Both the position numbers and the translations under genes were made by a program. DNA of 64,000 nt, taken from NCBI RefSeq assembly GCF_046244365.1, contig NZ_CP176395.1, forward strand, positions 8,060,001 through 8,124,000. The letters run 5' to 3'. A model generated the notes under the pieces. It made no database searches, was not told the DNA's origin, and worked only from the letters and a program-made list of their open reading frames with translations. The stretch comes from Paenibacillus_V sp046244365. Lineage in GTDB: Bacteria > Bacillota > Bacilli > Paenibacillales > NBRC-103111. How positions within the stretch are numbered: the first letter of the stretch is position 1; each line of letters begins with the position of its first letter. This document shows, one piece after another, positions 16,434 through 24,116 of the stretch.

Positions 16434-16552
16434 CATGCATGAGGAATAGCGTTTGCTTACTATTTTTATTATCGCAGAAAAAAATCTATAAATACAGTTG
16501 CTTGTGCTGATTATTTTCTGTAATATAGACGTACGGGACATGCATTCCTCAT
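16434..16552. promoter_or_regulatory. Divergent control region between repressor and lysis genes
   Basis: The 9-mer ATGAGGAAT occurs at 16439-16447 and inverted at 16544-16552, each next to CATGCAT (16434-16440 and 16539-16545), so the two sites frame the AT-rich centre. Between them a rightward promoter candidate has TTGTGC (16502-16507), 16 nt, TATAGA (16524-16529). This arrangement fits two operators of the S24 repressor, but binding is not shown. Confidence 0.45.
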
Positions 16553-16560
16553 AAATTATA

Positions 16561-16950
16561 GAATAAATTCAGTGTTTTGGCTATTGGCAAGTGATGAAAG
16601 TCCCCATCCATCAAGAAAAAAGCCGCTACCACTGAAAACGTTCATTGATAATGGCGGGTGACGCATAAACGCTTGACCCTGCCGCACGCGCTTTCTAGTG
16701 CCATACAGCCCGTTATCGGGATACGGGGGCCGAAACGGACACCGGTCGGCAGCCGGTGCGGCGTCGCGACGATCTGCAAAGCCGCAAGGAGCGATCAGCG
16801 GGAACGAACCGCGAACCCGTATCCGCTAGGAGCATTATGCTCCATTGAGGAGTTGGAAAGCATATTTATCCTTCGGTAACCGTGCGCCCCCCTCTTACGG
16901 TTCCGGCGCATCGTATGACAGAGAGCAAGCCGAATAGCTAGTGGAGAGGA
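16561..16950. other. Unexplained leader region of the lysis cassette
   Basis: About 390 nt between the putative rightward promoter and the first lysis gene. It is GC-rich and contains several compact inverted repeats, including CACCGGTCGGCAGCCGGTG at 16741-16758 and GGAGCATTATGCTCC at about 16829-16843. No convincing ORF or T-run terminator is present. It may be a structured 5' leader; I see no match to a riboswitch class I know. Confidence 0.4.
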
Positions 16951-17004
16951 AAGGTGATCCGAGGCTCCGAGCCGATCGGAGGTATTTTTATTGGAGGTGC
17001 TGGG

Positions 17005-17259
17005 ATGCCGGACGAAAAGAACGAAATGTTTCAACGGATAACCCGGGTCGAAACGAAATTGGATATTATGAACAGCACTCGCGAAACCGCCCAAGAGGCG
17101 CTATTGAGCACAAAGGCGTCGCACCGCCGTCTCGATGAGCTGCGCGAAGAAATAGCCGCAATGAAACAAGCGCAGCGATGGCTGATCGGGATCGCCATCA
17201 GCGCGGCGGGTTTCGCGCTTGCTGTAGCTGGATTTCTGCTGAAAGTGGTGAATGGCTGA
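17005..17259 (+). CDS. XhlA-like lysis protein
   Basis: 84 residues. Residues 5-57 form a charged amphipathic coiled coil (VETKLDIMN to LREEIAAMKQ) and 59-80 a single membrane helix near the C-terminus, the build of the phage XhlA family that works with holin in host lysis. ATG 17005 has GGAGG 7 nt upstream; an in-frame GTG at 16954 with GAGAGG before it would add 17 residues. Its stop overlaps the holin start as TGATG. No tail, capsid or packaging genes flank it. Confidence 0.8.
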   Translation: MPDEKNEMFQRITRVETKLDIMNSTRETAQEALLSTKASHRRLDELREEIAAMKQAQRWLIGIAISAAGFALAVAGFLLKVVNG

Positions 17260-17567
17260 TGGAGACCCGCCTGTTTACGTGGGAAGCTCTCTCCGCCATG
17301 GGAGGAGCTTCTTTGCTTACCTTTTTTATTGTTCAATATACGAAAGGCTTGATGGACCGGGTTGCGAGCCGGCTGCCTACCGATCTGTACGCTGTAGCTG
17401 TAGCCTTTATCGTGCTAGTTATGGCCCAATTGGCCGTCGGCGCGCATGCAGCGGATTGGCGGGTATACGGACTCGCCTTTGCGAATGCCTTCCTTATCGC
17501 CGCGGCCGCCGGCCAGATGCAGAACAAGGTCATACGGCCGCCGGGGTTAGGGGGAGACACGCCATGA
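17259..17567 (+). CDS. Holin-like small membrane protein
   Basis: 102 residues with three predicted membrane helices (about 9-27, 43-65 and 70-88) and a short polar C-terminus, the topology of class I holins, which form membrane lesions that release endolysin. The start ATG 17259 overlaps the stop of the XhlA-like gene, and its own TGA overlaps the endolysin ATG (ATGA). This tight coupling supports one lysis operon. Family assignment rests on size, topology and neighbours, not on a sequence motif. Confidence 0.75.
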   Translation: METRLFTWEALSAMGGASLLTFFIVQYTKGLMDRVASRLPTDLYAVAVAFIVLVMAQLAVGAHAADWRVYGLAFANAFLIAAAAGQMQNKVIRPPGLGGDTP

Positions 17568-18220
17568 CACGAGAAGAGTTTATCGCTGCAGTCGCGCCGA
17601 TTGCGGTCCATTTGAGACACAAAAACTCTCCGATCTTCCCGTCCGTCCGGATTGCGCAGGCCATGCTGGAAACCGGCTGCACCCTGCATCCGTGGAACAA
17701 TCTCATCGGCTATAAAGTCGGGATCGGGCTGCCGAGCGATTATTGGCGCGGTCGCAACGTCAGCGCGAAGACGTGGGAGGTTTACGACGGCATGCGCGTC
17801 GACGGTGTCCAGGCCCACTTTCGGGCCTACGATTCCATAGAAGAATGTTTTATGGATCAGGATCTGTTGTTCGCCTGGAGCCGTTACGACCGTGTGAGGA
17901 CCGCCCGATCGCCGCATTTGCAGGCAGAAATGCTGCAGGTATGCGGTTATGCCACCGATCCCGATTATTCGATCAAGCTGGTTCGCCTAATCGATTGGCA
18001 CGAATTGATGCACTACGATCAGATGGAGGAGGAAATGATGGTTTTCGAGAACGATTGGCAGTGGAAAATGCTCGGCGACGCGCTGGACGGCTTATACCGC
18101 AAAGGGGTAGTCAGCGACTATACATGGGCCGAAAAAGCCTATAAACGCGAGCTGACGCAGTCGGAGCTGGCATGGCTTACGACGATCGCTTTTGCGCGGT
18201 TTAACGGGATTGAAATTTAG
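17564..18220 (+). CDS. Endolysin, GH73 N-acetylglucosaminidase-like
   Basis: 218 residues. The first about 155 residues match FlgJ/LytG-type GH73 domains: SVRIAQAMLETGCTL with putative catalytic Glu36, WNNLIGYKVG, and FRAYDSIEECFMDQ. These enzymes cut the glycan strands of peptidoglycan. The C-terminal 65 residues (DWQWKMLGDALDGLYRKG onward) form a separate helical segment, perhaps wall-binding. There is no signal peptide, which fits export through the holin encoded just upstream. ATG 17564 overlaps the holin stop, with AGGGGGAGA 6 nt before it. Confidence 0.85.
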   Translation: MTREEFIAAVAPIAVHLRHKNSPIFPSVRIAQAMLETGCTLHPWNNLIGYKVGIGLPSDYWRGRNVSAKTWEVYDGMRVDGVQAHFRAYDSIEECFMDQDLLFAWSRYDRVRTARSPHLQAEMLQVCGYATDPDYSIKLVRLIDWHELMHYDQMEEEMMVFENDWQWKMLGDALDGLYRKGVVSDYTWAEKAYKRELTQSELAWLTTIAFARFNGIEI

Positions 18221-18500
18221 CCGGATCAACAATCGCAAGCGTTGCTCGAGGGTTGGCGGAATCGAAATGCAGCAGGAAAAAACAACCGCATGCGTTTGCG
18301 TTGGCACGGATTGCGGAATCGAAAGGTAACCGAATCAACAGCCTACACGCGTCGCGATAATTCGTGGCGGACATAGGATCCGGCACAATAACGAACGCTC
18401 TGCGTTTGTGAGGATAGCGACTATGTCTCTCATTTTACTTCCCGCCCCCGGTACGCTAGAATGACGGTAACGAAACATAACCGGTAAGGAGCAAGTACAT

Positions 18501-19778
18501 TTGAACACAGATGTTATCGTAATCGGCGGAGGACCCTCCGGGCTGATGGCAAGCATCGCTGCCGCGGAACGCGGCGCGGAGGTGCTGCTGATCGACAAAG
18601 GAGACAAACTCGGGAGGAAACTCGGTATCTCAGGCGGGGGACGCTGTAACGTGACCAACGCCAAAGAAATAGACGAGCTTATCAAGCATATACCCGGCAA
18701 TGGCCGGTTTCTGCACAGCGCATTGGCAACGTTCAGCAACCGGGATATAATCCGATTCTTCGAAGATCTCGGCATTAAGCTGAAAGAAGAAGACCGCGGA
18801 CGCATGTTCCCCGTTTCCGATCGCGCCAAAACGGTCGTGGACGCGCTTGTCGGCAAGGCGCGCGGTCTTGGCGTGCGCATGCGCGTCAACACCCCCGTCG
18901 CAGAGGTAATCTACGGAGACGGGATCGTAAAAGGAGTTCGGCTTCGCTCCGGCGAAACGATCCCTTGCACAGCCGTCATACTCGCGACCGGAGGCAAGTC
19001 CGTCCCGCACACCGGCTCTACCGGCGACGGCTATGCATGGGCGGAAGCAGGCGGCCATTCGATCACCGAACTGTATCCGACCGAGGTGCCGCTAACTTCC
19101 CGCGAACCCTGGATTCGCAGCAAGGAGCTGCAGGGACTCAGTTTGCGCGACATTACGCTGTCCGTTTGGAATGCCAAGTCCAAAAAAGTAATCGAGCATG
19201 AAGGCGACCTTTTGTTTACCCATTTCGGCATATCCGGACCGACGGCACTGCGCTGCAGCCAGTTCGTCGTGAAGGCGCTCAAGCAATCCGGCGCCGCCGC
19301 CGTTCGGTTGACGATCGACCTGTTCCCGGATAAGCGTGCCGACGAGCTCTATGCGGAGTCGCTTTCACTAGCCAAGAACGAGTCAAAGAAAGCCGTGCGC
19401 AACGTGCTGAAAGGCTTGCTGCCGGAGCGGCTGATCCCGCTTCTGCTCGACAAGGCCGGGATTTCAGGAGACGTCACCTTCGACAACATTCCGAAGCAGC
19501 CGTGGACGGAGCTCTCGAAGCTCATGAAAGCATTCCCGGTCGATGTAAACGGCACGCTTTCCATCGAAGAAGCGTTCGTCACGGGCGGCGGCGTCAATCT
19601 GAAGGAAATCGACCCGAGCACGATGCATTCGAAGCTGACGGCCGGCCTGTTCTTCTGCGGCGAAATTCTCGATATACACGGATATACCGGAGGCTACAAC
19701 ATCACAGCGGCGTTCGTCACCGGCTACACGGCAGGCAAAAGCGCGGCTGAATTACGCGGCGCGTACGCGGAACGATGA
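18501..19778 (+). CDS. NAD(P)/FAD-dependent oxidoreductase, HI0933/YhiN family
   Basis: 425 residues. The N-terminal dinucleotide motif is GGGPSGLMAS (residues 9-18), followed by the family signature GRKLGISGGGRCNVTN. The C-terminus has the GGGVNLKEIDPSTM and GGYNITAAFVTGYTAGKSAA blocks of flavoproteins of the HI0933 (BaiN/YhiN) family, whose physiological substrate is mostly unknown. TTG 18501 has AAGGAG 9 nt upstream. It stands alone, with a strong terminator after it. About 280 nt of featureless spacer separates it from the endolysin gene. Confidence 0.9.
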   Translation: MNTDVIVIGGGPSGLMASIAAAERGAEVLLIDKGDKLGRKLGISGGGRCNVTNAKEIDELIKHIPGNGRFLHSALATFSNRDIIRFFEDLGIKLKEEDRGRMFPVSDRAKTVVDALVGKARGLGVRMRVNTPVAEVIYGDGIVKGVRLRSGETIPCTAVILATGGKSVPHTGSTGDGYAWAEAGGHSITELYPTEVPLTSREPWIRSKELQGLSLRDITLSVWNAKSKKVIEHEGDLLFTHFGISGPTALRCSQFVVKALKQSGAAAVRLTIDLFPDKRADELYAESLSLAKNESKKAVRNVLKGLLPERLIPLLLDKAGISGDVTFDNIPKQPWTELSKLMKAFPVDVNGTLSIEEAFVTGGGVNLKEIDPSTMHSKLTAGLFFCGEILDIHGYTGGYNITAAFVTGYTAGKSAAELRGAYAER

Positions 19779-19796
19779 TTGGTTTGGCAAGGCAAA

Positions 19797-19827
19797 GCCG
19801 AAGCTTACAAGCTTCGGCTTCCGTTTT
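19797..19827 (+). terminator. Terminator of the HI0933-type gene
   Basis: Perfect 10-bp stem GCCGAAGCTT/AAGCTTCGGC followed by TTCCGTTTT, about 18 nt after the stop codon. Confidence 0.8.
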
Positions 19828-19965
19828 AATCGGCAAGGAAGCAGCCACGGAGCTTAAGTTTACGAATCGGATAGATAAAGGTTCTAACAACGGTTTACCG
19901 GTAACCTTCCTGGCAACGATATCTCCGCTGTCTGGCTGTCCGCTCCCCGTCCCCGCTGCTCTGTG

Positions 19966-20007
19966 GTTGACAGCCAACACGTATCGCCCCGCCGCGCGCT
20001 GCGCACG
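19966..20007. repeat. Dispersed repeat of about 45 nt, copy A
   Basis: The stretch around GCCAACACGTATCGCCCC and CGCGCGCTGCGCACG closely matches 46359-46407, which has the same blocks with a 6-nt insertion. Neither copy lies in a gene. Confidence 0.55.
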
Positions 20008-20068
20008 TTCCAATTCTATGGCCAACCTTGTTGCGAAGATTTACTATTTTGCCGACTGCCAAATGAAA

Positions 20069-20290
20069 TAGTGAACCTAAGTTCACTGATAATGAGGCAA
20101 ACTTCACTATTCTTTTCTCGACACCCCACTTTCCAGCTCATAGTGAACCATACAGGACTATTTTGACGCTCACGTTCACTAATAGTGAAGCTTGATTCAC
20201 TATCCGCTCCTAAGCGCGGAAATCAATTGAATTAGTGAATTTTGGTTCACTAATAGTGAAGCTGTATTCACTAATTGCCCCAGTCACGCC
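20069..20290. repeat. Cluster of TTCACTA-TAGTGAA palindromic repeats
   Basis: AGTGAA/TTCACT motifs recur about every 20-40 nt, including the palindromes GTTCACTAATAGTGAAG (twice) and AGTGAACCTAAGTTCACT. A longer shared unit reads GGACTATTT, a variable 9-10 nt, then GTTCACTA and TAGTGAAG. The same unit recurs at 42919-43120. The surrounding 19830-20495 has no supported gene. Confidence 0.75.
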
Positions 20291-20495
20291 TTCTGAGTGA
20301 ACAACGAACCGCATTTACTCTTTCTCTGCCCCGACATTTACTCCCTACACTAACTGCGGACCTTCGCTTCAGCCCCCAACTACTTTCTGGACTAACTTTT
20401 TGCTCTGTAGATTAACTACGGATCTTTTTGTGTGTAGAAACCTTTGTCCTCCCCTGCCGCCTACTCCCCTTCCTCAACAGCCATCCCCGCCATAC

Positions 20496-20540
20496 CAAAA
20501 ACGGCAAGAGAAACGGTACAACCGACCGTTTCCCTTGCCG
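20496..20540 (-). terminator. Terminator of the ABC-F gene
   Basis: A 16-bp stem with one mismatch (CGGCAAG.GAAACGGT arms) is followed on the minus strand by TTTTTGG. Confidence 0.8.
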
Positions 20541-20628
20541 CATCCGTAGCTGCATCCCTGCCGCTCCCTCTCACGGAAGCGCTGTGCAGAACCTGCCCGC
20601 TCACCGCTCACGCTCCCCAGCGCAAAGC

Positions 20629-22557
20629 TTACTTCTTCTGGCCGGCGATCTGCTCGGCCAGCTCGTTCAAATACGTCCAGCGCTCGAGCAGATGGTCGAG
20701 CCGCGCTTCCTGCTCCTGCTGCTCGGCAACGAGCTTCTGCAATGACGCCGAATCGCTGCCCGCCGCGTTCATCTCCTCGCCGATGGCCTGCAGGCGCGCT
20801 TCCGTCGCCGCGATGAGCTCGTCAATCTGCTCGTACTCCTTCTGCTCGCTGTACGTGAAACGCAGCGCGCGCTCCTTGCGCGGCTCGGCCGGAGCCGCGT
20901 CGCCCTTGGCAGCGGCGGGCTGAGCCGCCTTCTTGCCGCTATCGCTTGGCGCGGCAGCCTGCTTGGCGGCAAACTCCCGGTACTCCGTGTAGTTGCCGAC
21001 ATGGTGGGAAATAACGCCGTCTCCCTCGAAGGCCAGCAGCTTCTCCACCGTCCGGTCGAGGAAATACCGGTCATGGGAGACCACGATGACGGCACCCGGA
21101 AAGTCGTCCAAATAATCCTCAAGAACAGTCAGAGTCTGAATGTCCAGATCGTTCGTGGGCTCGTCGAGCAGCAGCACGTTAGGCGCCCCCATCAGCACGC
21201 GGAGCAAATACAGCCTCCGGCGCTCCCCGCCCGACAGCTTGGCGATCGGCGTCCACTGCATCGTGCCGGTGAACAGGAACCGCTCCAGCATTTGCGAAGC
21301 GGATATGGCTTCTCCTTCCGCCGTCCGGACGACTTCAGCCGCTTCCTTGATATATTCGATTACCCGCTGATTCGGGTCCATCTCTACGGCCTCTTGCGAA
21401 AAATAGCCGATGTTCACCGTCTGCCCGATGTCGATCGCGCCGCCGTCCGGCGCAATACGGCCGGCAATCATGTTCAGCAGCGTCGACTTGCCGCTGCCGT
21501 TCGGCCCGATAATGCCGACGCGGTCGTCGCGCTGCGTGATGTAGCTGAAGTCGCGGATGAGCGTGCGACCCTCATAGCTTTTGCGCAGATGCTCGATCTC
21601 GAGCACTTTTTTGCCCAATCTCGTAGCGCCGACGGAGATGTCGAACTGCTCGCCGCGAGCTTCCGGGGCCGCGTCCTGCAGCTTCTCGAAGCGCTCGATG
21701 CGCGCCTTCTGCTTCGTCGAACGCGCCTTCGCGCCGCGGCGAATCCATGCGAGCTCGTTCCGAAACAGGTTTTGCCGCTTTTTCTCCGAAGCGTGCTCGC
21801 GCTCCTCGCGCTCCACTTTCAGCTCGAGAAAACGGCTGTAGTTCGCCGTATACGGGTACAGCTTTCCGCGGTCCAGCTCCAGCATCCGGTTCGCCACGCG
21901 ATCCAGGAAGTAGCGGTCATGCGTAATCATCAGCAAAGCGCCGCGCCGTTTATTCAGAAATTGCTCCAGCCAATCGACCGTATCGTTGTCGATATGGTTC
22001 GTCGGCTCGTCGAGAATAAGCAGATCCGAGGGGTGAATGAGCGCTTCTGCAAGCGCCACCCGTTTCCGCTGCCCGCCGGACAGGCTTTCGATTTTCGCAT
22101 CGAAGCGGTCGATGCCGAGCTTGCCGAGAATCGTTTTGGCGTCGCTCTCGAACTGCCAGGCGTCATGGGCATCCATCTGCGCGCTCAGCTGAAGAAGCTT
22201 CTGCTGAAGCTTCTCGTCCGCCGGCTCGCGTTCGATCGCCGCCATCGTCTCCTCGTAGGCGCGAATCGTCCGAATGACCGGAGAATCCCCCTGATAGAGC
22301 TGCTCCAGCACCGTTGCGCCCTCGAGAAATTGCGGGTTTTGCGGCAAATAACGGACGGTAACGCGATTTCCTTTGGACACCGTCCCGCTGTCCGGCGGCT
22401 CTAGACCGGCGATTACTTTCAGGAAGGTCGACTTGCCTGTCCCGTTCACGCCGATGACGCCGATTTTGTCATGCTCGTCGATGCCGAAGGAAGCGTTGTC
22501 GAACAATATTTTTTCCCCGTAGCTTTTGGAAATCGATTCAATCGATAATAGGTTCAT
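20629..22557 (-). CDS. ABC-F family ATPase (Uup/YfmR type)
   Basis: 642 residues with two ABC domains and no membrane segment. Domain 1 has GVNGTGKST, LSGGQRKRVALAEAL and LLILDEPTNHID; domain 2 has GPNGSGKST, LSGGERRRLYLLRVL and LLLDEPTNDLD. The Arg/Lys-rich linker between them (RRGAKARSTKQKARIERFE) is the ABC-F P-site tRNA-interaction element. A C-terminal coiled coil (about 570-640) is typical of Uup/YfmR, which rescue stalled ribosomes or assist translation. ATG 22557 has AAAGGA 9 nt upstream. An Ala/Pro/Lys-rich linker precedes the coiled coil. Confidence 0.93.
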   Translation of the reverse strand: MNLLSIESISKSYGEKILFDNASFGIDEHDKIGVIGVNGTGKSTFLKVIAGLEPPDSGTVSKGNRVTVRYLPQNPQFLEGATVLEQLYQGDSPVIRTIRAYEETMAAIEREPADEKLQQKLLQLSAQMDAHDAWQFESDAKTILGKLGIDRFDAKIESLSGGQRKRVALAEALIHPSDLLILDEPTNHIDNDTVDWLEQFLNKRRGALLMITHDRYFLDRVANRMLELDRGKLYPYTANYSRFLELKVEREEREHASEKKRQNLFRNELAWIRRGAKARSTKQKARIERFEKLQDAAPEARGEQFDISVGATRLGKKVLEIEHLRKSYEGRTLIRDFSYITQRDDRVGIIGPNGSGKSTLLNMIAGRIAPDGGAIDIGQTVNIGYFSQEAVEMDPNQRVIEYIKEAAEVVRTAEGEAISASQMLERFLFTGTMQWTPIAKLSGGERRRLYLLRVLMGAPNVLLLDEPTNDLDIQTLTVLEDYLDDFPGAVIVVSHDRYFLDRTVEKLLAFEGDGVISHHVGNYTEYREFAAKQAAAPSDSGKKAAQPAAAKGDAAPAEPRKERALRFTYSEQKEYEQIDELIAATEARLQAIGEEMNAAGSDSASLQKLVAEQQEQEARLDHLLERWTYLNELAEQIAGQKK

Positions 22558-22655
22558 GATTCAAATCCTTTTCGCTTAATGAAATGGATGCGCCGCCGCT
22601 CAAGCGGCTCCGCCGTTCGGCCTTATGCCCGTTTGCAACCGGCACGGTTGTCCCT

Positions 22656-23174
22656 TTAGCGCTCTTCCTCGATGTCCTTGATCGCCTGAATCAGCCAATC
22701 GCGGTCGCATCGCAGCAGCGCAATCCGGTGCCGGTTCGACAGATCGACGCCGATTCCGTGGCCGTGCGCGGGGGAAGCCTCGAACCATTTGAGCAGTTCC
22801 TCCAGCTTGTCCAGCCTCTGCCGCAGACATGCCGTCACTTCCGTCTTAGGCAAATGATCGAGGAACATCAAGCCGATGTCGCCGGCAGGCGTCACTTGAT
22901 CATGGTTCGTAAGCGAGAACCGCAGCAGCTCGTCGAACTTCTTCTCGCCCAGCGGAGTAATCGCATATACTTGACGAGGCGGCCTATTTCCCTCCTGCTC
23001 GTGGGAAACGTCCACATAACCCGCTTTATTTAACCGTTTCAGAATGGCATAAGCCGTCGCCTTTTTCATATCCGAAACGCGTCCGAGATTTTTCTCGATA
23101 AATTCATTGATCTGGTAGCCGTGCTGGCTTTGCGACTTTAAGAGCCCCAGCACCAGCAGTTCGCGTTCATCCAT
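22656..23174 (-). CDS. PadR-family transcriptional regulator
   Basis: 172 residues with an N-terminal winged helix (LLVLGLLKSQSQHGYQI, then KATAYAILKRLNKAGYV) and a C-terminal helical domain (LDKLEELLKWFEAS), the PadR/AphA layout. Such proteins usually repress efflux or stress genes. ATG 23174 has GGGAGG 8 nt upstream. It lies 98 nt upstream of the ABC-F gene on the same strand, so co-transcription is possible. No target can be named. Confidence 0.9.
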   Translation of the reverse strand: MDERELLVLGLLKSQSQHGYQINEFIEKNLGRVSDMKKATAYAILKRLNKAGYVDVSHEQEGNRPPRQVYAITPLGEKKFDELLRFSLTNHDQVTPAGDIGLMFLDHLPKTEVTACLRQRLDKLEELLKWFEASPAHGHGIGVDLSNRHRIALLRCDRDWLIQAIKDIEEER

Positions 23175-23434
23175 TTCAAGCACCTCCCTTGCCTTCCGCA
23201 AAGCAAGCTTCATCGCCATCGCAGTAAAAAATCCGACGAAACCATACGCAAAGCAAACCGTTCATTCGGCATCCACGCCCTGCTCTCATTATAGTCCCAC
23301 AAGACCGGCCATTCAATGGAATCATGAATCGGGACGACCGGCGAAGCCGCAATACGCCAAGGGAAGAACATGAGGTTAAACAGAAACGCGCTAAACTTCC
23401 TATGCTTCAGTCCCGTCTCGAACCCTAGTAAACA

Positions 23435-23483
23435 AGGATAAACGGCTTCGCCGTCCTTTTAGGGACAAGCGCGTTTACCGAGA
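23435..23483. repeat. GGATAAACG/CGTTTACCG hairpin repeat, copy 1
   Basis: GGATAAACGGCTTCGCCGTCC, a variable middle, then CGCGTTTACCGAGA: outer arms are roughly complementary and an inner CGGC/GCCG hairpin is present. Related copies lie at 34294-34337 and 60235-60288. Confidence 0.5.
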
Positions 23484-23520
23484 TTTAGAGCGACTTCCAC
23501 GATATACTTTCTGATAAAAC

Positions 23521-23558
23521 GAAAAAGAACGACCGCCACTTCCACGCGGATCGTCCTT
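23521..23558 (-). terminator. Terminator of the acidic hypothetical protein
   Basis: Imperfect stem GACGATCCGC/GCGGTCGTTC followed on the minus strand by TTTTTCGTTTT, about 20 nt after the stop. Confidence 0.75.
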
Positions 23559-23577
23559 TATCTTGTCCATCATCGCC

Positions 23578-24006
23578 TTACAAATGAATGCCCGCCGAAA
23601 ATTGGCTGTAATCGTCATCCGACGGGTCGAACGGCTGATCGTCGCTGTTATCCGACGTCGTGCCCTGGTACGGGCCGCCGTCTGCCGATGACATATATCC
23701 TTCCGGCAAATCTTCCGTAACCACATGCGCGGGAATCGGGATGCCGTTCAGCCCGTAAGCCGACGTATAGGCCTGCGACTCGCTGCCGCTGTCTGACGTC
23801 TCCAGCAGCTGCCCGCCGAACGCCTGGGTAATTTCCAGCGCCGACGTCAAATCGTTGTTCTCGATATACACCTGCAAAGTCGGTCTATGCTCCGGATGCG
23901 CATGATCGATCCAATTGGCTCGGAATCCAAGCTCGTGCAGCGTATCCATCGCCTGATAAGCGGCTTTGCTCTCGGCGAATTGAAAAAAAATAGGGGCTAA
24001 GTGCAT
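23578..24006 (-). CDS. Hypothetical protein with acidic low-complexity tail
   Basis: 142 residues, no signal peptide or membrane segment. Residues 1-75 look like a compact alpha/beta domain (ESKAAYQAMDTLHELGF, LQVYIENNDLTSALEITQAFGG), an arrangement seen in small GlnB- or ACT-like folds. The last about 65 residues are Ser/Gly/Asp-rich and acidic (DDQPFDPSDDDYSQF). ATG 24006 has AAAGGA 10 nt upstream. A terminator follows. I do not recognise the family and propose no function. Confidence 0.75.
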   Translation of the reverse strand: MHLAPIFFQFAESKAAYQAMDTLHELGFRANWIDHAHPEHRPTLQVYIENNDLTSALEITQAFGGQLLETSDSGSESQAYTSAYGLNGIPIPAHVVTEDLPEGYMSSADGGPYQGTTSDNSDDQPFDPSDDDYSQFSAGIHL

Positions 24007-24116
24007 CCACACCGAATCCTTTCTGTACAAGCCGGCGCCGATCGCTGCATGAAACCATGCACGCCTTCGTACGCGCCAAGATGGAATGGATATAGCTTAA
24101 CCCCATGATTTTCTTT

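Noticed and set aside
16658..16879. 73-codon GTG-start frame in the leader of the lysis genes
   Set aside because: No ribosome site and no recognisable protein features; it lies in a region of dense inverted repeats.
18221..18500. Possible further lysis or phage gene between endolysin and the flavoprotein
   Set aside because: Only short minus-strand frames without ribosome sites; no phage-related motif.
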